A DNA stretch of 52,134 bases, taken from positions 1-52,134 of the forward strand of contig QHXN01000060.1 of the NCBI GenBank assembly GCA_003222975.1. Direction: 5' to 3'. The translations under genes and the position numbers were made by a program. The stretch comes from Acidobacteriota bacterium. Lineage in GTDB: Bacteria > Acidobacteriota > Blastocatellia > Pyrinomonadales > Pyrinomonadaceae. Of the stretch, positions 42,561 through 49,792 are shown piece after piece (positions within the stretch are counted from its first letter, which is position 1; each line of letters begins with the position of its first letter). Below the pieces are notes generated by a model that worked only from the letters and a program-made list of their open reading frames with translations, did no database searches and was not told where the DNA came from.

Positions 42561-43154
42561 ATGTCCGAACTCCTTTGGGACGGAACTCTCTCGCACCTTC
42601 TCGCGGGGCCGGGGCTTCCACTGGCGGAGAAGATTCTGCGGCCCGTCATCGTTTACGCCGCGCTCGTCGTGCTGCTGAGAGTCTTCGGCAAGCGCGAGCT
42701 GGCGCAACTCAACCCCTTCGACCTCGTCGTCCTGCTCTCGCTCTCGAACACGGTGCAGAACGCGATCATCGGCGAGGACAACACCGTCTCCGGCGGACTC
42801 GTCGGCGCGGTCGCGCTGCTCGCGGCCAACTACGTCGTCGTGCGCTTCATGTTCAAGCACCGCCGGCTCGACCAACTGCTCGAAGGCGAGCCGACCACGC
42901 TCATCGAGAACGGCAAGGTCTGCAACGAAGGACTCTCGCGCGAACTTCTGACCGCGGCGGAACTCCAGACGGTCGCGCACCGGCAAGGGTTCGCGCGCCT
43001 CGACGACGTGCAGACCTGCGTGCTCGAACCCGGCGGCACGTTCTTCATCGAGGGGCGCACGCCCCAGCCTGACGAGCGCCGCCACCGGGAACTCCTCGAA
43101 CGCATCGAGGAGTTGAGCAAACAGATAGAAGAAATGAAAGGGAGTAAACCGTGA
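42561..43154 (+). CDS. DUF421 (YetF/YcaP) membrane protein
   Basis: A 197-residue protein. Two or three N-terminal helices (LRPVIVYAALVVLLRVFGKRELAQLNPFDLVVLLSLSNTVQNAII, then VALLAANYVVV) are diagnostic of DUF421; FDLVVLLSLSNTVQNAI is its hallmark. A small cytoplasmic alpha/beta domain follows (TTLIENGKVCNEGLSRELLT), and the last ~30 residues are charged and helical. Function unknown; relatives in Bacillus lie in spore or stress operons. The stop codon TGA is inside hairpin 14. Confidence 0.88.
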   Translation: MSELLWDGTLSHLLAGPGLPLAEKILRPVIVYAALVVLLRVFGKRELAQLNPFDLVVLLSLSNTVQNAIIGEDNTVSGGLVGAVALLAANYVVVRFMFKHRRLDQLLEGEPTTLIENGKVCNEGLSRELLTAAELQTVAHRQGFARLDDVQTCVLEPGGTFFIEGRTPQPDERRHRELLERIEELSKQIEEMKGSKP

Positions 43155-43258
43155 ACCGTGAACCGTGACAAGAGAAAACCCTCGACGGAAAACATTGAGA
43201 GACTCCGGTAGCGATTTTAATCTTGTCACGGTTCACGGTTCACGGTTCACGGCTTTAC
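43144..43258. repeat. Heptamer hairpin 14 (word GTGAACC) before gltX
   Basis: Left: GTAAACC then GTGAACC words; right: the inverted copy with one extra heptamer. It contains the DUF421 stop codon and its right arm ends at the base just before the gltX ATG. The long loop (about 47 bases) is unrelated to the arms. Confidence 0.93.
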
Positions 43259-44761
43259 ATGACTGTCCGCGTCCGCTTCGCACCTTCGCCCACGGGCTAC
43301 CTGCACCTCGGCGCGGCGCGCGCCGCGCTGTTCAACTGGCTGTTCGCGCGTAAATGTGGCGGCAAATTCCTCTTAAGAATCGAGGACACAGACCTTCAGC
43401 GCTCGACCGACGAGTCAACGCGCTCGATTCTTGAGGGGCTTGAGTGGCTCGGCATCGGCGACTACGACGAGGAGGTCGTCTTCCAGTCCCGCAACGCCGA
43501 CAAGCACCGCGCCGCCGCGCTGCGCCTCATCGAAGAGGGTAAGGCTTACCGCGACTTCACGCCGAAGGAAGACCGAGCGGACGCGAACGTCAAGCGGGAG
43601 ATAGCGGAGCGCGCGCGCACCGCTGCCGCCGTCGAAGGCGTTGACCACCGGAGCAATCCTTACCGGGACTTGCCGCTCGAAGAGTCGAACCGGCGCGGCG
43701 CGGCGGGCGAGCCTTTCGCCGTGCGCCTGAAAGTCGCGCGCGAGGGCCGCTCGCGCTTCGAGGACGTGGTGTACGGCGAACAGGTGCGCGACTATTCCGA
43801 GATCGAAGACCTCGTGCTCCTGCGCTCCGGCGACCTCTCGCCGCTCTACAACCTCTCGGTCGTCGTGGACGACATCGAGATGGCCGTCACGCACGTCATA
43901 CGCGGCCAGGATCACCTGACGAACACGCACAAGCAGGTGCTTATCTACCAGGCGCTCGGCACACCCGTCCCCGTGTTCGCGCACCTGCCGCTCATACTCG
44001 CGCCCAACAAGGCGAAGCTCTCGAAGCGCAAGCACGGCGAGGTCGTCTCCCTGACCACCTACCGCGACCGCGGCTTCATCCCCGCGGCGTTCCGAAACTT
44101 CCTCGCGCTCCTCGGCTGGTCGCCCGGCGACGACCGGGAGATTATGTCGCTCGAAGAGCTGATCTCCAGGTTCTCGCTCGAAGGCATCCACCGCTCGAAC
44201 GCCGTCTTCAACTTCAACGAACGGGACGCGCGCCAGTGGACTGACCAGAAGGCCCTCTGGATGAATGCCGAGTACATCCGCACGATGCCGCTCGAAGAAC
44301 TCGTGCCGATGGTCAGAAGCGAGCTTGAGTCCGCCGGCCTGTGGAGGCCGGAGTACGTGGCCGAAGAGCGCGCGTGGTTCGAGCGCACGATTGACCTCAT
44401 ACGCCAGCGCTTCTACACGCTCAAGGATTTCTCCGGCCAGGGGCGCGCTTACCTGTCCGACGACTTCGAGTTCGACCCGCAGGCCGTGGCGAAGAACCTG
44501 AAGAAGGAGCCGCGTCTCAGAGAGCTTCTGCCCCGCCTCGCCGACCATCTTGAAAGGGTCGAGCCGTGGACGACGGAAACAGTAGAGACTGCCTTGCGCG
44601 CGTTCGCCGACGAGACGGGCGTCAAGGCCGGCCTGCTCATCAACTCCTCGCGCACCGCGCTCACGGGCCAGGCGGTCGGCCCTTCGATGTTCGACGTGTT
44701 CGACGTGTTCGGTCGCTCGCGCTCCGTCAAGCGTTTGCGCGACGCGGCGCAACTCGTCTGA
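43259..44761 (+). CDS. gltX: Glutamyl-tRNA synthetase
   Basis: A 500-residue class I synthetase that charges tRNA-Glu. FAPSPTGYLHLGAARAALFNW holds the HIGH-type signature, and K253-L-S-K-R257 with KHG is the KMSKS-type loop. Catalytic domain to ~330, then the helical anticodon-binding domain (ALWMNAEYIRTM, ending RLRDAAQLV). Length is normal. No ribosome binding site exists because the hairpin arm adjoins the start codon. The discriminating glutamyl form cannot be told apart from the GluQ type, but only one copy is in the window. Confidence 0.95.
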   Translation: MTVRVRFAPSPTGYLHLGAARAALFNWLFARKCGGKFLLRIEDTDLQRSTDESTRSILEGLEWLGIGDYDEEVVFQSRNADKHRAAALRLIEEGKAYRDFTPKEDRADANVKREIAERARTAAAVEGVDHRSNPYRDLPLEESNRRGAAGEPFAVRLKVAREGRSRFEDVVYGEQVRDYSEIEDLVLLRSGDLSPLYNLSVVVDDIEMAVTHVIRGQDHLTNTHKQVLIYQALGTPVPVFAHLPLILAPNKAKLSKRKHGEVVSLTTYRDRGFIPAAFRNFLALLGWSPGDDREIMSLEELISRFSLEGIHRSNAVFNFNERDARQWTDQKALWMNAEYIRTMPLEELVPMVRSELESAGLWRPEYVAEERAWFERTIDLIRQRFYTLKDFSGQGRAYLSDDFEFDPQAVAKNLKKEPRLRELLPRLADHLERVEPWTTETVETALRAFADETGVKAGLLINSSRTALTGQAVGPSMFDVFDVFGRSRSVKRLRDAAQLV

Positions 44762-44831
44762 GTCTCGTCTTCATCTCAAGGAGCGCGGCCTGAACCGGCC
44801 CGCCATATTTTAGAGAGAGGTATTTCCGGTA

Positions 44832-45542
44832 ATGTTCAAAAAGTTAATCTTCATCACGGCGCTCGTCCTCGCGCTCCCGGCGTCGGCGCTCGCGCAAAAC
44901 GCCAACGCGAACGCGACGCCCCCGGCGAGTTCGGTCAAAGGCAGGGCGACGGATAGAAAGCCGAAGGCCGCGCCCACGCCAGCGCAGGGCGGCGCGCAGT
45001 CGCAGCCGTCCGCGACCGGCGCGGCCACCACGCGCACGCGCCGCACGAACGCTCAGAGGGGCGCACAGACTTCCGCGGACTCGGCTGAGGCGCGCGCCGT
45101 CCGCGACGCCTTCGACTCGCTCGTTGACGGCATCCGCCGCGCCGACTCGGACGCCGTGATGAAGCTCTTCTGGAACTCGCCGCAGCTCGTCCTCTTCAAC
45201 AACAACGGCTCGGTGACGAAGAGCTGGGAGCAGGCGCGCAGCAACCGCCAGAGCCTCTACGCGAAGGTCAAGGACGTGAAGCTCGACGTGCGCGACGTAC
45301 ACGTCCGCCTGCTCGGCCCCGCAGCCGCGCTCGTCACCTGCCTCTGGGATCAGACGCAGACCGCCGACGGCCAGCCCTCGCGCGCCACAGGCCGCCTGAC
45401 ACTCGTCTTTCAGAAGATCGGCGCAGACTGGAAGATCGTCCACACGCACACCTCGCCCGACCATCCGAGCCAGTCGAACCTCCTGCCCTCCGAGCGCACG
45501 AACGGCGTGGACTCGACGACGAATCCGCCGGCGAAGCCTTAG
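44832..45542 (+). CDS. Exported SnoaL-like/DUF4440 protein
   Basis: A 236-residue protein with a signal peptide (ITALVLALPASALAQ). A ~70-residue disordered, alanine/threonine-rich part precedes an NTF2-like DUF4440 domain: VRDAFDSLVDGIRRADSDAVMKLFWNSPQLVLFNNNG and RLTLVFQKIGADWKIVHTHTS. Such small folds bind ligands or act as isomerases; no active-site residue is diagnostic here. A shorter DUF4440 protein is encoded at 51.3 kb. AGAGAGG precedes the ATG. Confidence 0.8.
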   Translation: MFKKLIFITALVLALPASALAQNANANATPPASSVKGRATDRKPKAAPTPAQGGAQSQPSATGAATTRTRRTNAQRGAQTSADSAEARAVRDAFDSLVDGIRRADSDAVMKLFWNSPQLVLFNNNGSVTKSWEQARSNRQSLYAKVKDVKLDVRDVHVRLLGPAAALVTCLWDQTQTADGQPSRATGRLTLVFQKIGADWKIVHTHTSPDHPSQSNLLPSERTNGVDSTTNPPAKP

Positions 45543-45575
45543 ACGTGTGCGAGGCGGGCAGGATTTTCCTGCGGC

Positions 45576-45651
45576 GGGAATTTTAACCCGCGAGATCACA
45601 CGAAGCCACGGCATCTTTCGTCTCGTTTCGTGTGATTTCCTGGATTAAATT
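45576..45651. repeat. Inverted repeat 15
   Basis: GATCACACGAA against TTCGTGTGAT pairs well, and AATTTTAACCC against GGATTAAATT more loosely. It lies in the terminator region of the DUF4440 gene; seven-base words are not obvious. Confidence 0.55.
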
Positions 45652-45690
45652 GCGCCCCGGTGTAGGGCGTGGGGTGGTGTTGAAAGCAGA

Positions 45691-45830
45691 AAAGGTGAGG
45701 CCCGTTTCGCCAAAGCGGGTCTCACCTTTCCCTTTAGCACTTCTGGCAGTTTGTCCGTGGGCTGCCTTGACCTGACCGAAGGAGAGTCAGCCAGTGCTGA
45801 GATGCGGCCATGCTCAGCGCCACAACGACG
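45691..45830 (-). ncRNA. Candidate structured non-coding RNA with own promoter and terminator
   Basis: On the minus strand TATAAT (45842-45837) precedes a ~140-base, non-coding, strongly structured stretch: AGCACT/AGTGCT, GGCTG/CAGCC and a CTGAC/GTCAG stem-loop are nested. It ends with a stem, AAAGGTGAG..CCCG against CGGG..CTCACCTTT, followed by TTCTGCTTTC, a good intrinsic terminator. GGTCAGGTC-AAGGCAGCC faintly recalls signal-recognition RNA but lacks the GGAAG loop. No -35 match is good. Family unknown. Confidence 0.5.
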
Positions 45831-45886
45831 GCCCGCATTATACACGACCCGGCCCCCGGCGCGAAGAAAAAAAAACATATGACGGC

Positions 45887-45937
45887 TAGACAGCCACCCC
45901 CGATTTAAGTATAGTTTCCCCGCTTGAGGTACCTCAA
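45887..45937 (+). promoter_or_regulatory. Promoter and palindromic operator candidate before the lipoprotein gene
   Basis: TAGACA, 17-base spacer, TATAGT. Just after the predicted transcription start lies the perfect 14-base palindrome TTGAGGTACCTCAA (45924-45937), a likely repressor site. Confidence 0.6.
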
Positions 45938-45963
45938 TTCAAAGTAATTCAGGAGAACGATCT

Positions 45964-46323
45964 ATGCGCAAGACTTTAGCACTTCTGGCGTTGGTCGGCG
46001 TCGCGGGCCTCTCGGCATGCGGCGGCGGTGACAATACCAACGCCGGCAACGCCAACGCCAACGTCAGCAATGCCAACGTCACCGTCACCAACGCCAACGT
46101 GACGATCCAGACGAACAGCAATGCCGGCTCGACGACCGGCGGCAACATGAACAGCACCACCGGCGGCAACATGAACAGTTCGACCGGCGGGAACATGAAC
46201 GGCAGCATGAACAGGCCCGCCAACAGGTTGACGCCGGACACCCCCGCGTTTAGACTTTCGTATCCCCTGCCAGACCGAGAACCACCTTGCCCACGTCTTC
46301 ACCAGGAGGGCCGACATGTCTGA
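45964..46323 (+). CDS. Asparagine-rich lipoprotein
   Basis: A 119-residue protein with a lipoprotein signal (LLALVGVAGLSAC, lipid on C). Residues ~25-85 are asparagine/threonine/glycine-rich low complexity with AN-x repeats, then GGNMNSTT / GGNMNSST repeats. The last ~35 residues, proline- and arginine-rich, differ in style and may be past a frameshift. AGGAGA precedes the ATG. Function unknown. It overlaps the receiver gene by eight bases. Confidence 0.7.
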   Translation: MRKTLALLALVGVAGLSACGGGDNTNAGNANANVSNANVTVTNANVTIQTNSNAGSTTGGNMNSTTGGNMNSSTGGNMNGSMNRPANRLTPDTPAFRLSYPLPDREPPCPRLHQEGRHV

Positions 46324-46801
46324 AGAAAAGAACCCGCGAGCCACCATCCTTTTGGTTGACGACTACGACGATTCCCGCGACCTCCTCGCGCTCCAGCTTC
46401 GGATGGATGGGTACAGAGTCCTGGAGGCGTCGGACGGCGGCGAGGCGCTGGCGGTGTTGAGTCAGGTTCGCCCCGACCTCGTGCTCATGGACTTGAGCAT
46501 GCCCGCGCTCGACGGACTCTCGGCGACCTGCCGCCTGCGAGAGATTCCTGAGATGCGCGACGTGCCCGTCGTGGCGCTAACGGCGCACAGTCCGGAATCT
46601 CACCGCGAGGCCGCCCTCGCCGCAGGCTGCGACGAGTTCGTCGCCAAGACCATCGGCGCGGACGAGTTGAGCCGTGTCGTGAGCCGTCTGCTGTCTGAAG
46701 AGCGGGGCGGGGTCGTCGCGGGGCGGCGGGTGATCGCGTCGAAGGGGATGGACTCCGACCAGCTACTCGACGCCATCGAGCGACACCTGTCGCGCGGGTG
46801 A
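46316..46801 (+). CDS. Single-domain response regulator
   Basis: A 161-residue receiver protein (TILLVDDYDDSRDLLALQL; phosphorylated D in LVLMDLSMPALDG; T in ALTAHS; K in FVAKTIG). The last ~35 residues are a short variable extension. AGGAGGG lies seven bases before the ATG, inside the lipoprotein gene, so the two genes are coupled. No kinase is adjacent. Confidence 0.9.
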   Translation: MSEEKNPRATILLVDDYDDSRDLLALQLRMDGYRVLEASDGGEALAVLSQVRPDLVLMDLSMPALDGLSATCRLREIPEMRDVPVVALTAHSPESHREAALAAGCDEFVAKTIGADELSRVVSRLLSEERGGVVAGRRVIASKGMDSDQLLDAIERHLSRG

Positions 46802-46848
46802 CGCAAGTAACGGATGTTCGGCGGCTGCGCGGACGGCGCGCGGGCGTC

Positions 46849-47139
46849 TTACGCGCGCCGCCTCTTCGTCTCCAGACTCCCGCGCACCAGGCACGCGAAG
46901 ACGAACACGCCGGTCGCGAAGCAGCCGACGCCCGCCCAGGAGTTGATGCTGTCGAGCGTCTCGACCCTGAAGGCGTAACCCGTCAGCGCCTCGGCCAGAC
47001 TGTAAATCGCCCCGGACACCAGGAGCGCGCCCGCATACATCAGCGCGAACGAGACCGCCGTGAGCGAGAAGAGGGTCAGCCAGACGCTCAATTTCACCCT
47101 CAACTCGTCCGGCACTTGCCCAACCATCTGCATCGGCAT
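46849..47139 (-). CDS. Small membrane protein, unknown
   Basis: A 96-residue protein with two hydrophobic helices (LSVWLTLFSLTAVSFALMYAGALLVSG and SWAGVGCFATGVFVFACLV) and a basic C-terminus (ETKRRR). GGGAGGA lies 7 bases before the first of two ATG codons. No family recognised. Confidence 0.55.
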   Translation of the reverse strand: MPMQMVGQVPDELRVKLSVWLTLFSLTAVSFALMYAGALLVSGAIYSLAEALTGYAFRVETLDSINSWAGVGCFATGVFVFACLVRGSLETKRRRA

Positions 47140-47459
47140 ATCGAAATCCTCCCGCGAGAAAAATTAACGGCGCGGCCTACGCCGCCTGCCAAAGAGGATA
47201 GCGGCCCGAAGCCTCGACTGGGTTGCGAAACGCTTGCAAGCCGCCTGATTTTTCGCGCACAAAAAGTCAAAAACCTTGTCTCCGCGCTCCCCCAAACGCA
47301 TGAGACAAGGTTTATGACTACCGTTGTAGCATCGGTGTTCCCCCGAAGCCGACGCTACGTCCCCCTTGGTACGGGGAGGAGACTACCGGTAAAAATTCGC
47401 GCCGTCTTCCCCGAATCGTCACTTTTCCGTGTCGTCGCGCGCCGGAGTGCCCAGACCCT
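47140..47459. other. Gene-free spacer
   Basis: It holds the hairpin at 47266-47318 and an AT-richer stretch before it. After the hairpin come ordinary GC-rich bases with no convincing gene. Confidence 0.5.
47266..47318. repeat. Single 17-bp hairpin
   Basis: GTCAAAAACCTTGTCTC pairs with GAGACAAGGTTTATGAC at 16 of 17 positions around a 19-base loop. Unlike the heptamer hairpins its arms are not internally repetitive. Confidence 0.75.
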
Positions 47460-48092
47460 CTAGTCCGCGGCACGCGCGCCCGCCAGTCTCTCGATGGCCG
47501 CCAGGAGTTTCGCCTCGCCCTCGACTTCCGCGAAAGAGCACGCCACCATCACGCGGCGCTTCTCGACCAGCACGATCATGTGCCCCGAAAGCTTGCCGGA
47601 GGTGAAATCGCCCTCGCGCTGATTATCCTTTTCCTGCGGGAGCATCGAGACCCTCAGCGTCGCGCTCGAATCAGGGTCGCCGATTTCGAGCACGTCCTTC
47701 GCGAAGTGCTCGAAGAATTCGCCCCCAAGAAACTCCTGCCTCCTCCCGTCGAGGTCTGAAGGGAAGTCGCCTATCGTGGCGACGATGTAGGGGCCGTCCG
47801 GCGTGTCGAGGCGCGAGATGTGCACGGGAATCTTCGCGTCACCGACGGGTTCTTCGCCGCGGCCCGCCGACTCACGCGCCGATTTTTGCGGCGCACCGGC
47901 CAGGTGTTTGTCGCCCTGTGCCTTAGTTGAACTCTTCTGCCGCGGCGTCGCCCAGGCGTTCGCGGCGGTGAACAATAAGATGAACGTCAACGCGGCGAGA
48001 CGGGAGGAAGGATTCGAGCGTGGCCGGCGTCTGCCGAGAAATGAAATGGAGCAGCCTGTATCCCCGAATGCATGTTTACGAAACGAAATCAT
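47460..48092 (-). CDS. Exported protein of unknown function
   Basis: A 210-residue protein. Residues ~32-48 (LAALTFILLFTAANAWA) form a signal peptide after a long basic N-region, then a disordered stretch, then a compact mixed domain from ~80 (VHISRLDTPDGPYIVATIGDFPSDLDG, VLVEKRRVMVACSFAEVEGE) with alternating strands. Ribosome site GGGAGG is well placed. A strong RNA element lies upstream of it. No family recognised. Confidence 0.6.
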   Translation of the reverse strand: MISFRKHAFGDTGCSISFLGRRRPRSNPSSRLAALTFILLFTAANAWATPRQKSSTKAQGDKHLAGAPQKSARESAGRGEEPVGDAKIPVHISRLDTPDGPYIVATIGDFPSDLDGRRQEFLGGEFFEHFAKDVLEIGDPDSSATLRVSMLPQEKDNQREGDFTSGKLSGHMIVLVEKRRVMVACSFAEVEGEAKLLAAIERLAGARAAD

Positions 48093-48204
48093 CGGCTTTC
48101 CTCCCCCTCGCCTACGCGCGGGGCAAGGCGAGTGCCGGAGGGCGGGTGGTTTCAGGCGGAAGGTGTAACCGTTAGAGAAAGAGGAAAAGTGAGAGGAAAA
48201 AGTG

Positions 48205-48234
48205 AAAAGGCGACACTGAAATGTGCCGCCTTTT
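48205..48234 (-). terminator. Terminator-like hairpin before the exported protein gene
   Basis: AAAAGGCG pairs with CGCCTTTT, with inner CAC/GTG; on the minus strand it is followed by CACTTTTT. It stands between the structured leader and the gene 113 bases on, so it may be a regulated (attenuator) terminator. Confidence 0.6.
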
Positions 48235-48383
48235 CGTTTCTGTCCTATGGCCCGGTGGACTGTGTGGATTAGCCTCTCTGAATCCGGCCCGGTCGGTAGC
48301 GTGTCGCCACCGCCGGAAAGTCGGCTCTCAGGGACTTACAACCATAGGCGAACGCTTGCGCTCTGCTTGTAGCTAATCCCTGT
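48235..48383 (-). ncRNA. Structured leader RNA of unknown family
   Basis: Minus-strand RNA with an eight-base long-range stem GGATTAGC/GCTAATCC (48372-48379 with 48266-48273) closing about a hundred bases. Inside are GGTGGCG/CGCTACC around ACA, GCG/CGC and TACAA/TTGTA stems. It follows the mini-gene and precedes the terminator hairpin. It matches none of the common riboswitch motifs I know. Confidence 0.5.
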
Positions 48384-48422
48384 TCAGGAGACTTCAGCCA
48401 CCTCACTGTGATGAGAACTCAT
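48384..48422 (-). CDS. 12-codon leader peptide candidate with extended Shine-Dalgarno
   Basis: ATG to TGA encodes MSSHHSEVAEVS. GAAAGGAGGTGATCC (48446-48432) stands before it, complementary to the last 15 bases of 16S rRNA, one of the longest such matches possible. The core GGAGG is 16 bases from the ATG, longer than usual, so the site could instead serve to hold ribosomes. Two adjacent histidine codons occur; hutI, for histidine breakdown, lies just upstream on the same strand. Confidence 0.4.
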   Translation of the reverse strand: MSSHHSEVAEVS

Positions 48423-48460
48423 ATTTTCTTTGGATCACCTCCTTTCCAGTGTTGGCGCGC

Positions 48461-48490
48461 ATGATAGACGACGGCCTCAACTTGCGTCAA
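48461..48490 (-). promoter_or_regulatory. Promoter of the leader/exported protein unit
   Basis: TTGACG, 18-base spacer, TATCAT on the minus strand, just after the hutI gene end. It would start the transcript about ten bases before the extended ribosome binding site. Confidence 0.65.
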
Positions 48491-48513
48491 CGATTTTTTT
48501 TTCGACGCGATTT

Positions 48514-49782
48514 TTATCCGGCCACGCGCACGCGACTGAACACCTCCCGCCCGGCGACGAAGACCGTGCGCGCGTGCTCGACGCCGAAGAAGTAGGAAAG
48601 CTCGCGGTAGTCGCCGCAGTCGTGAATCACGAAGTCCGCGCGCTTGTCCGCTTCGAGCGAGCCGACACGGTCGCCGCGGTCAAGGCTGTAGGCCGCGTTG
48701 ACGGTGGCGGCGGTCACGCTTTCGGCGGGCGTCATCCGTAACTGTGTCGAGGCGAGCGAGAGGATCATCGTCATCGAGGGCGTGGGCGACGAGCCGGGGT
48801 TGAAGTCTGTGGCGACGACGACGGCGAGGCCCGCCTCGATCATCGCGCGCGCCGCCGGGTAGCGCCCGGAGCCGAGCGTGTAGGCCGAGCCGGGCAGCAA
48901 GACAGGTTGCACGCCCGCCGACTTCAAAGCCGCGATGCCCGCCGCGTCCGTGTGCTCAAGGTGGTCTGCCGTCTTCGCCTTCAGCTCCGCCGCGACGAGC
49001 GCGCCGCCCGAAAGCGACAACTGATCGGCGTGGACGCGCAAACCCAGTCCGTGACTACGCGCCGCCGTGAGCACGCGCCGCGACTCCTCGACCGTGAAGA
49101 CGCGCTCCTCGCAGAACACGTCGCAGAACTCGGCAAGCTCCTCGTCGGCGACGCGCGGCAGCATCTCGTTGATAACGAGGTCAACGTACTGCCCGCGCCG
49201 CGCGCGGTACTCTTCTGGGACTTCGTGCGCGCCGAGGAAGGTCGGGACGTAACTGATCTTCCCCTCCCCGTTCAGGCGACGCACGACGCGCAGCATCTTC
49301 AACTCGTCCTCGACGGTAAGCCCGTAGCCCGACTTGGCCTCGACGGTCGTCGTGCCCGTGCGCAGGAACCAACGCTCGCGCCGCAAGGCCGACGCGAACA
49401 GTTCCTCTTCACTTGCTGCGCGCGTCCGACGCACGGTCGAGCGTATGCCGCCGCCCGCCGCGGCGATCTCCTGGTAGCTCGCGCCCGCTGCGCGCTTCTC
49501 GAACTCGTCCGCGCGGTTGCCCGCGAAGACCGGGTGCGCGTGCGCGTCAACGAAGCCGGGCATGACGACCCTTCGGCCCGCGTCAACAACTTCACAGTCC
49601 GCGCCGACGTGCGGCTCGACTTCGGCGCGTTTCCCCACGCGTTCAATCCGCCCGCCGCGCGTGAGCAGCGCGCCGTCCTCGATGATCGAGAGTTCGCGCA
49701 TCTCCGCGCCCGCGCGCGGGCGGCGCGGCCCGGCGAGCGTGACGAGTTGCGAGCAGTTGACGACGGCGAGCGTTTCGGCCAT
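48514..49782 (-). CDS. hutI: Imidazolonepropionase
   Basis: A 422-residue amidohydrolase that opens the imidazolone ring (third Hut step) to give formiminoglutamate. The metal site is H81-x-H83 in [35 protein letters not shown] is the substrate loop and [11 protein letters not shown] and [12 protein letters not shown] hold later ligands. Length is normal. The start is ten bases after the APC permease stop, so both are one operon. Confidence 0.95.
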   Translation of the reverse strand: MAETLAVVNCSQLVTLAGPRRPRAGAEMRELSIIEDGALLTRGGRIERVGKRAEVEPHVGADCEVVDAGRRVVMPGFVDAHAHPVFAGNRADEFEKRAAGASYQEIAAAGGGIRSTVRRTRAASEEELFASALRRERWFLRTGTTTVEAKSGYGLTVEDELKMLRVVRRLNGEGKISYVPTFLGAHEVPEEYRARRGQYVDLVINEMLPRVADEELAEFCDVFCEERVFTVEESRRVLTAARSHGLGLRVHADQLSLSGGALVAAELKAKTADHLEHTDAAGIAALKSAGVQPVLLPGSAYTLGSGRYPAARAMIEAGLAVVVATDFNPGSSPTPSMTMILSLASTQLRMTPAESVTAATVNAAYSLDRGDRVGSLEADKRADFVIHDCGDYRELSYFFGVEHARTVFVAGREVFSRVRVAG

Positions 49783-49792
49783 GCCTCCTCAC

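Noticed and set aside
7436..43258. Heptamer hairpins as ordinary intrinsic terminators
   Set aside because: Arms are far longer than needed, most lack a following T-run, and several lie directly before start codons; termination may be a side effect only.
43223..43258. Upstream extension of gltX within the repeat
   Set aside because: The extra residues are encoded by the hairpin arm; family alignment begins at MTVRVRFAPSPTG.
3741..45651. Integron attC sites or IS ends
   Set aside because: No core recombination sequence, no shared end sequence, no transposase and no target duplications; words differ between loci.
45691..45830. Signal recognition particle RNA
   Set aside because: GGTCAGGTC and GCAGCC resemble it, but the GGAAG tetraloop and internal loops are missing.
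48432..48446. 16S rRNA 3' end fragment
   Set aside because: Only fifteen bases match and no other rRNA sequence is present; on the minus strand it makes better sense as an extended ribosome binding site.
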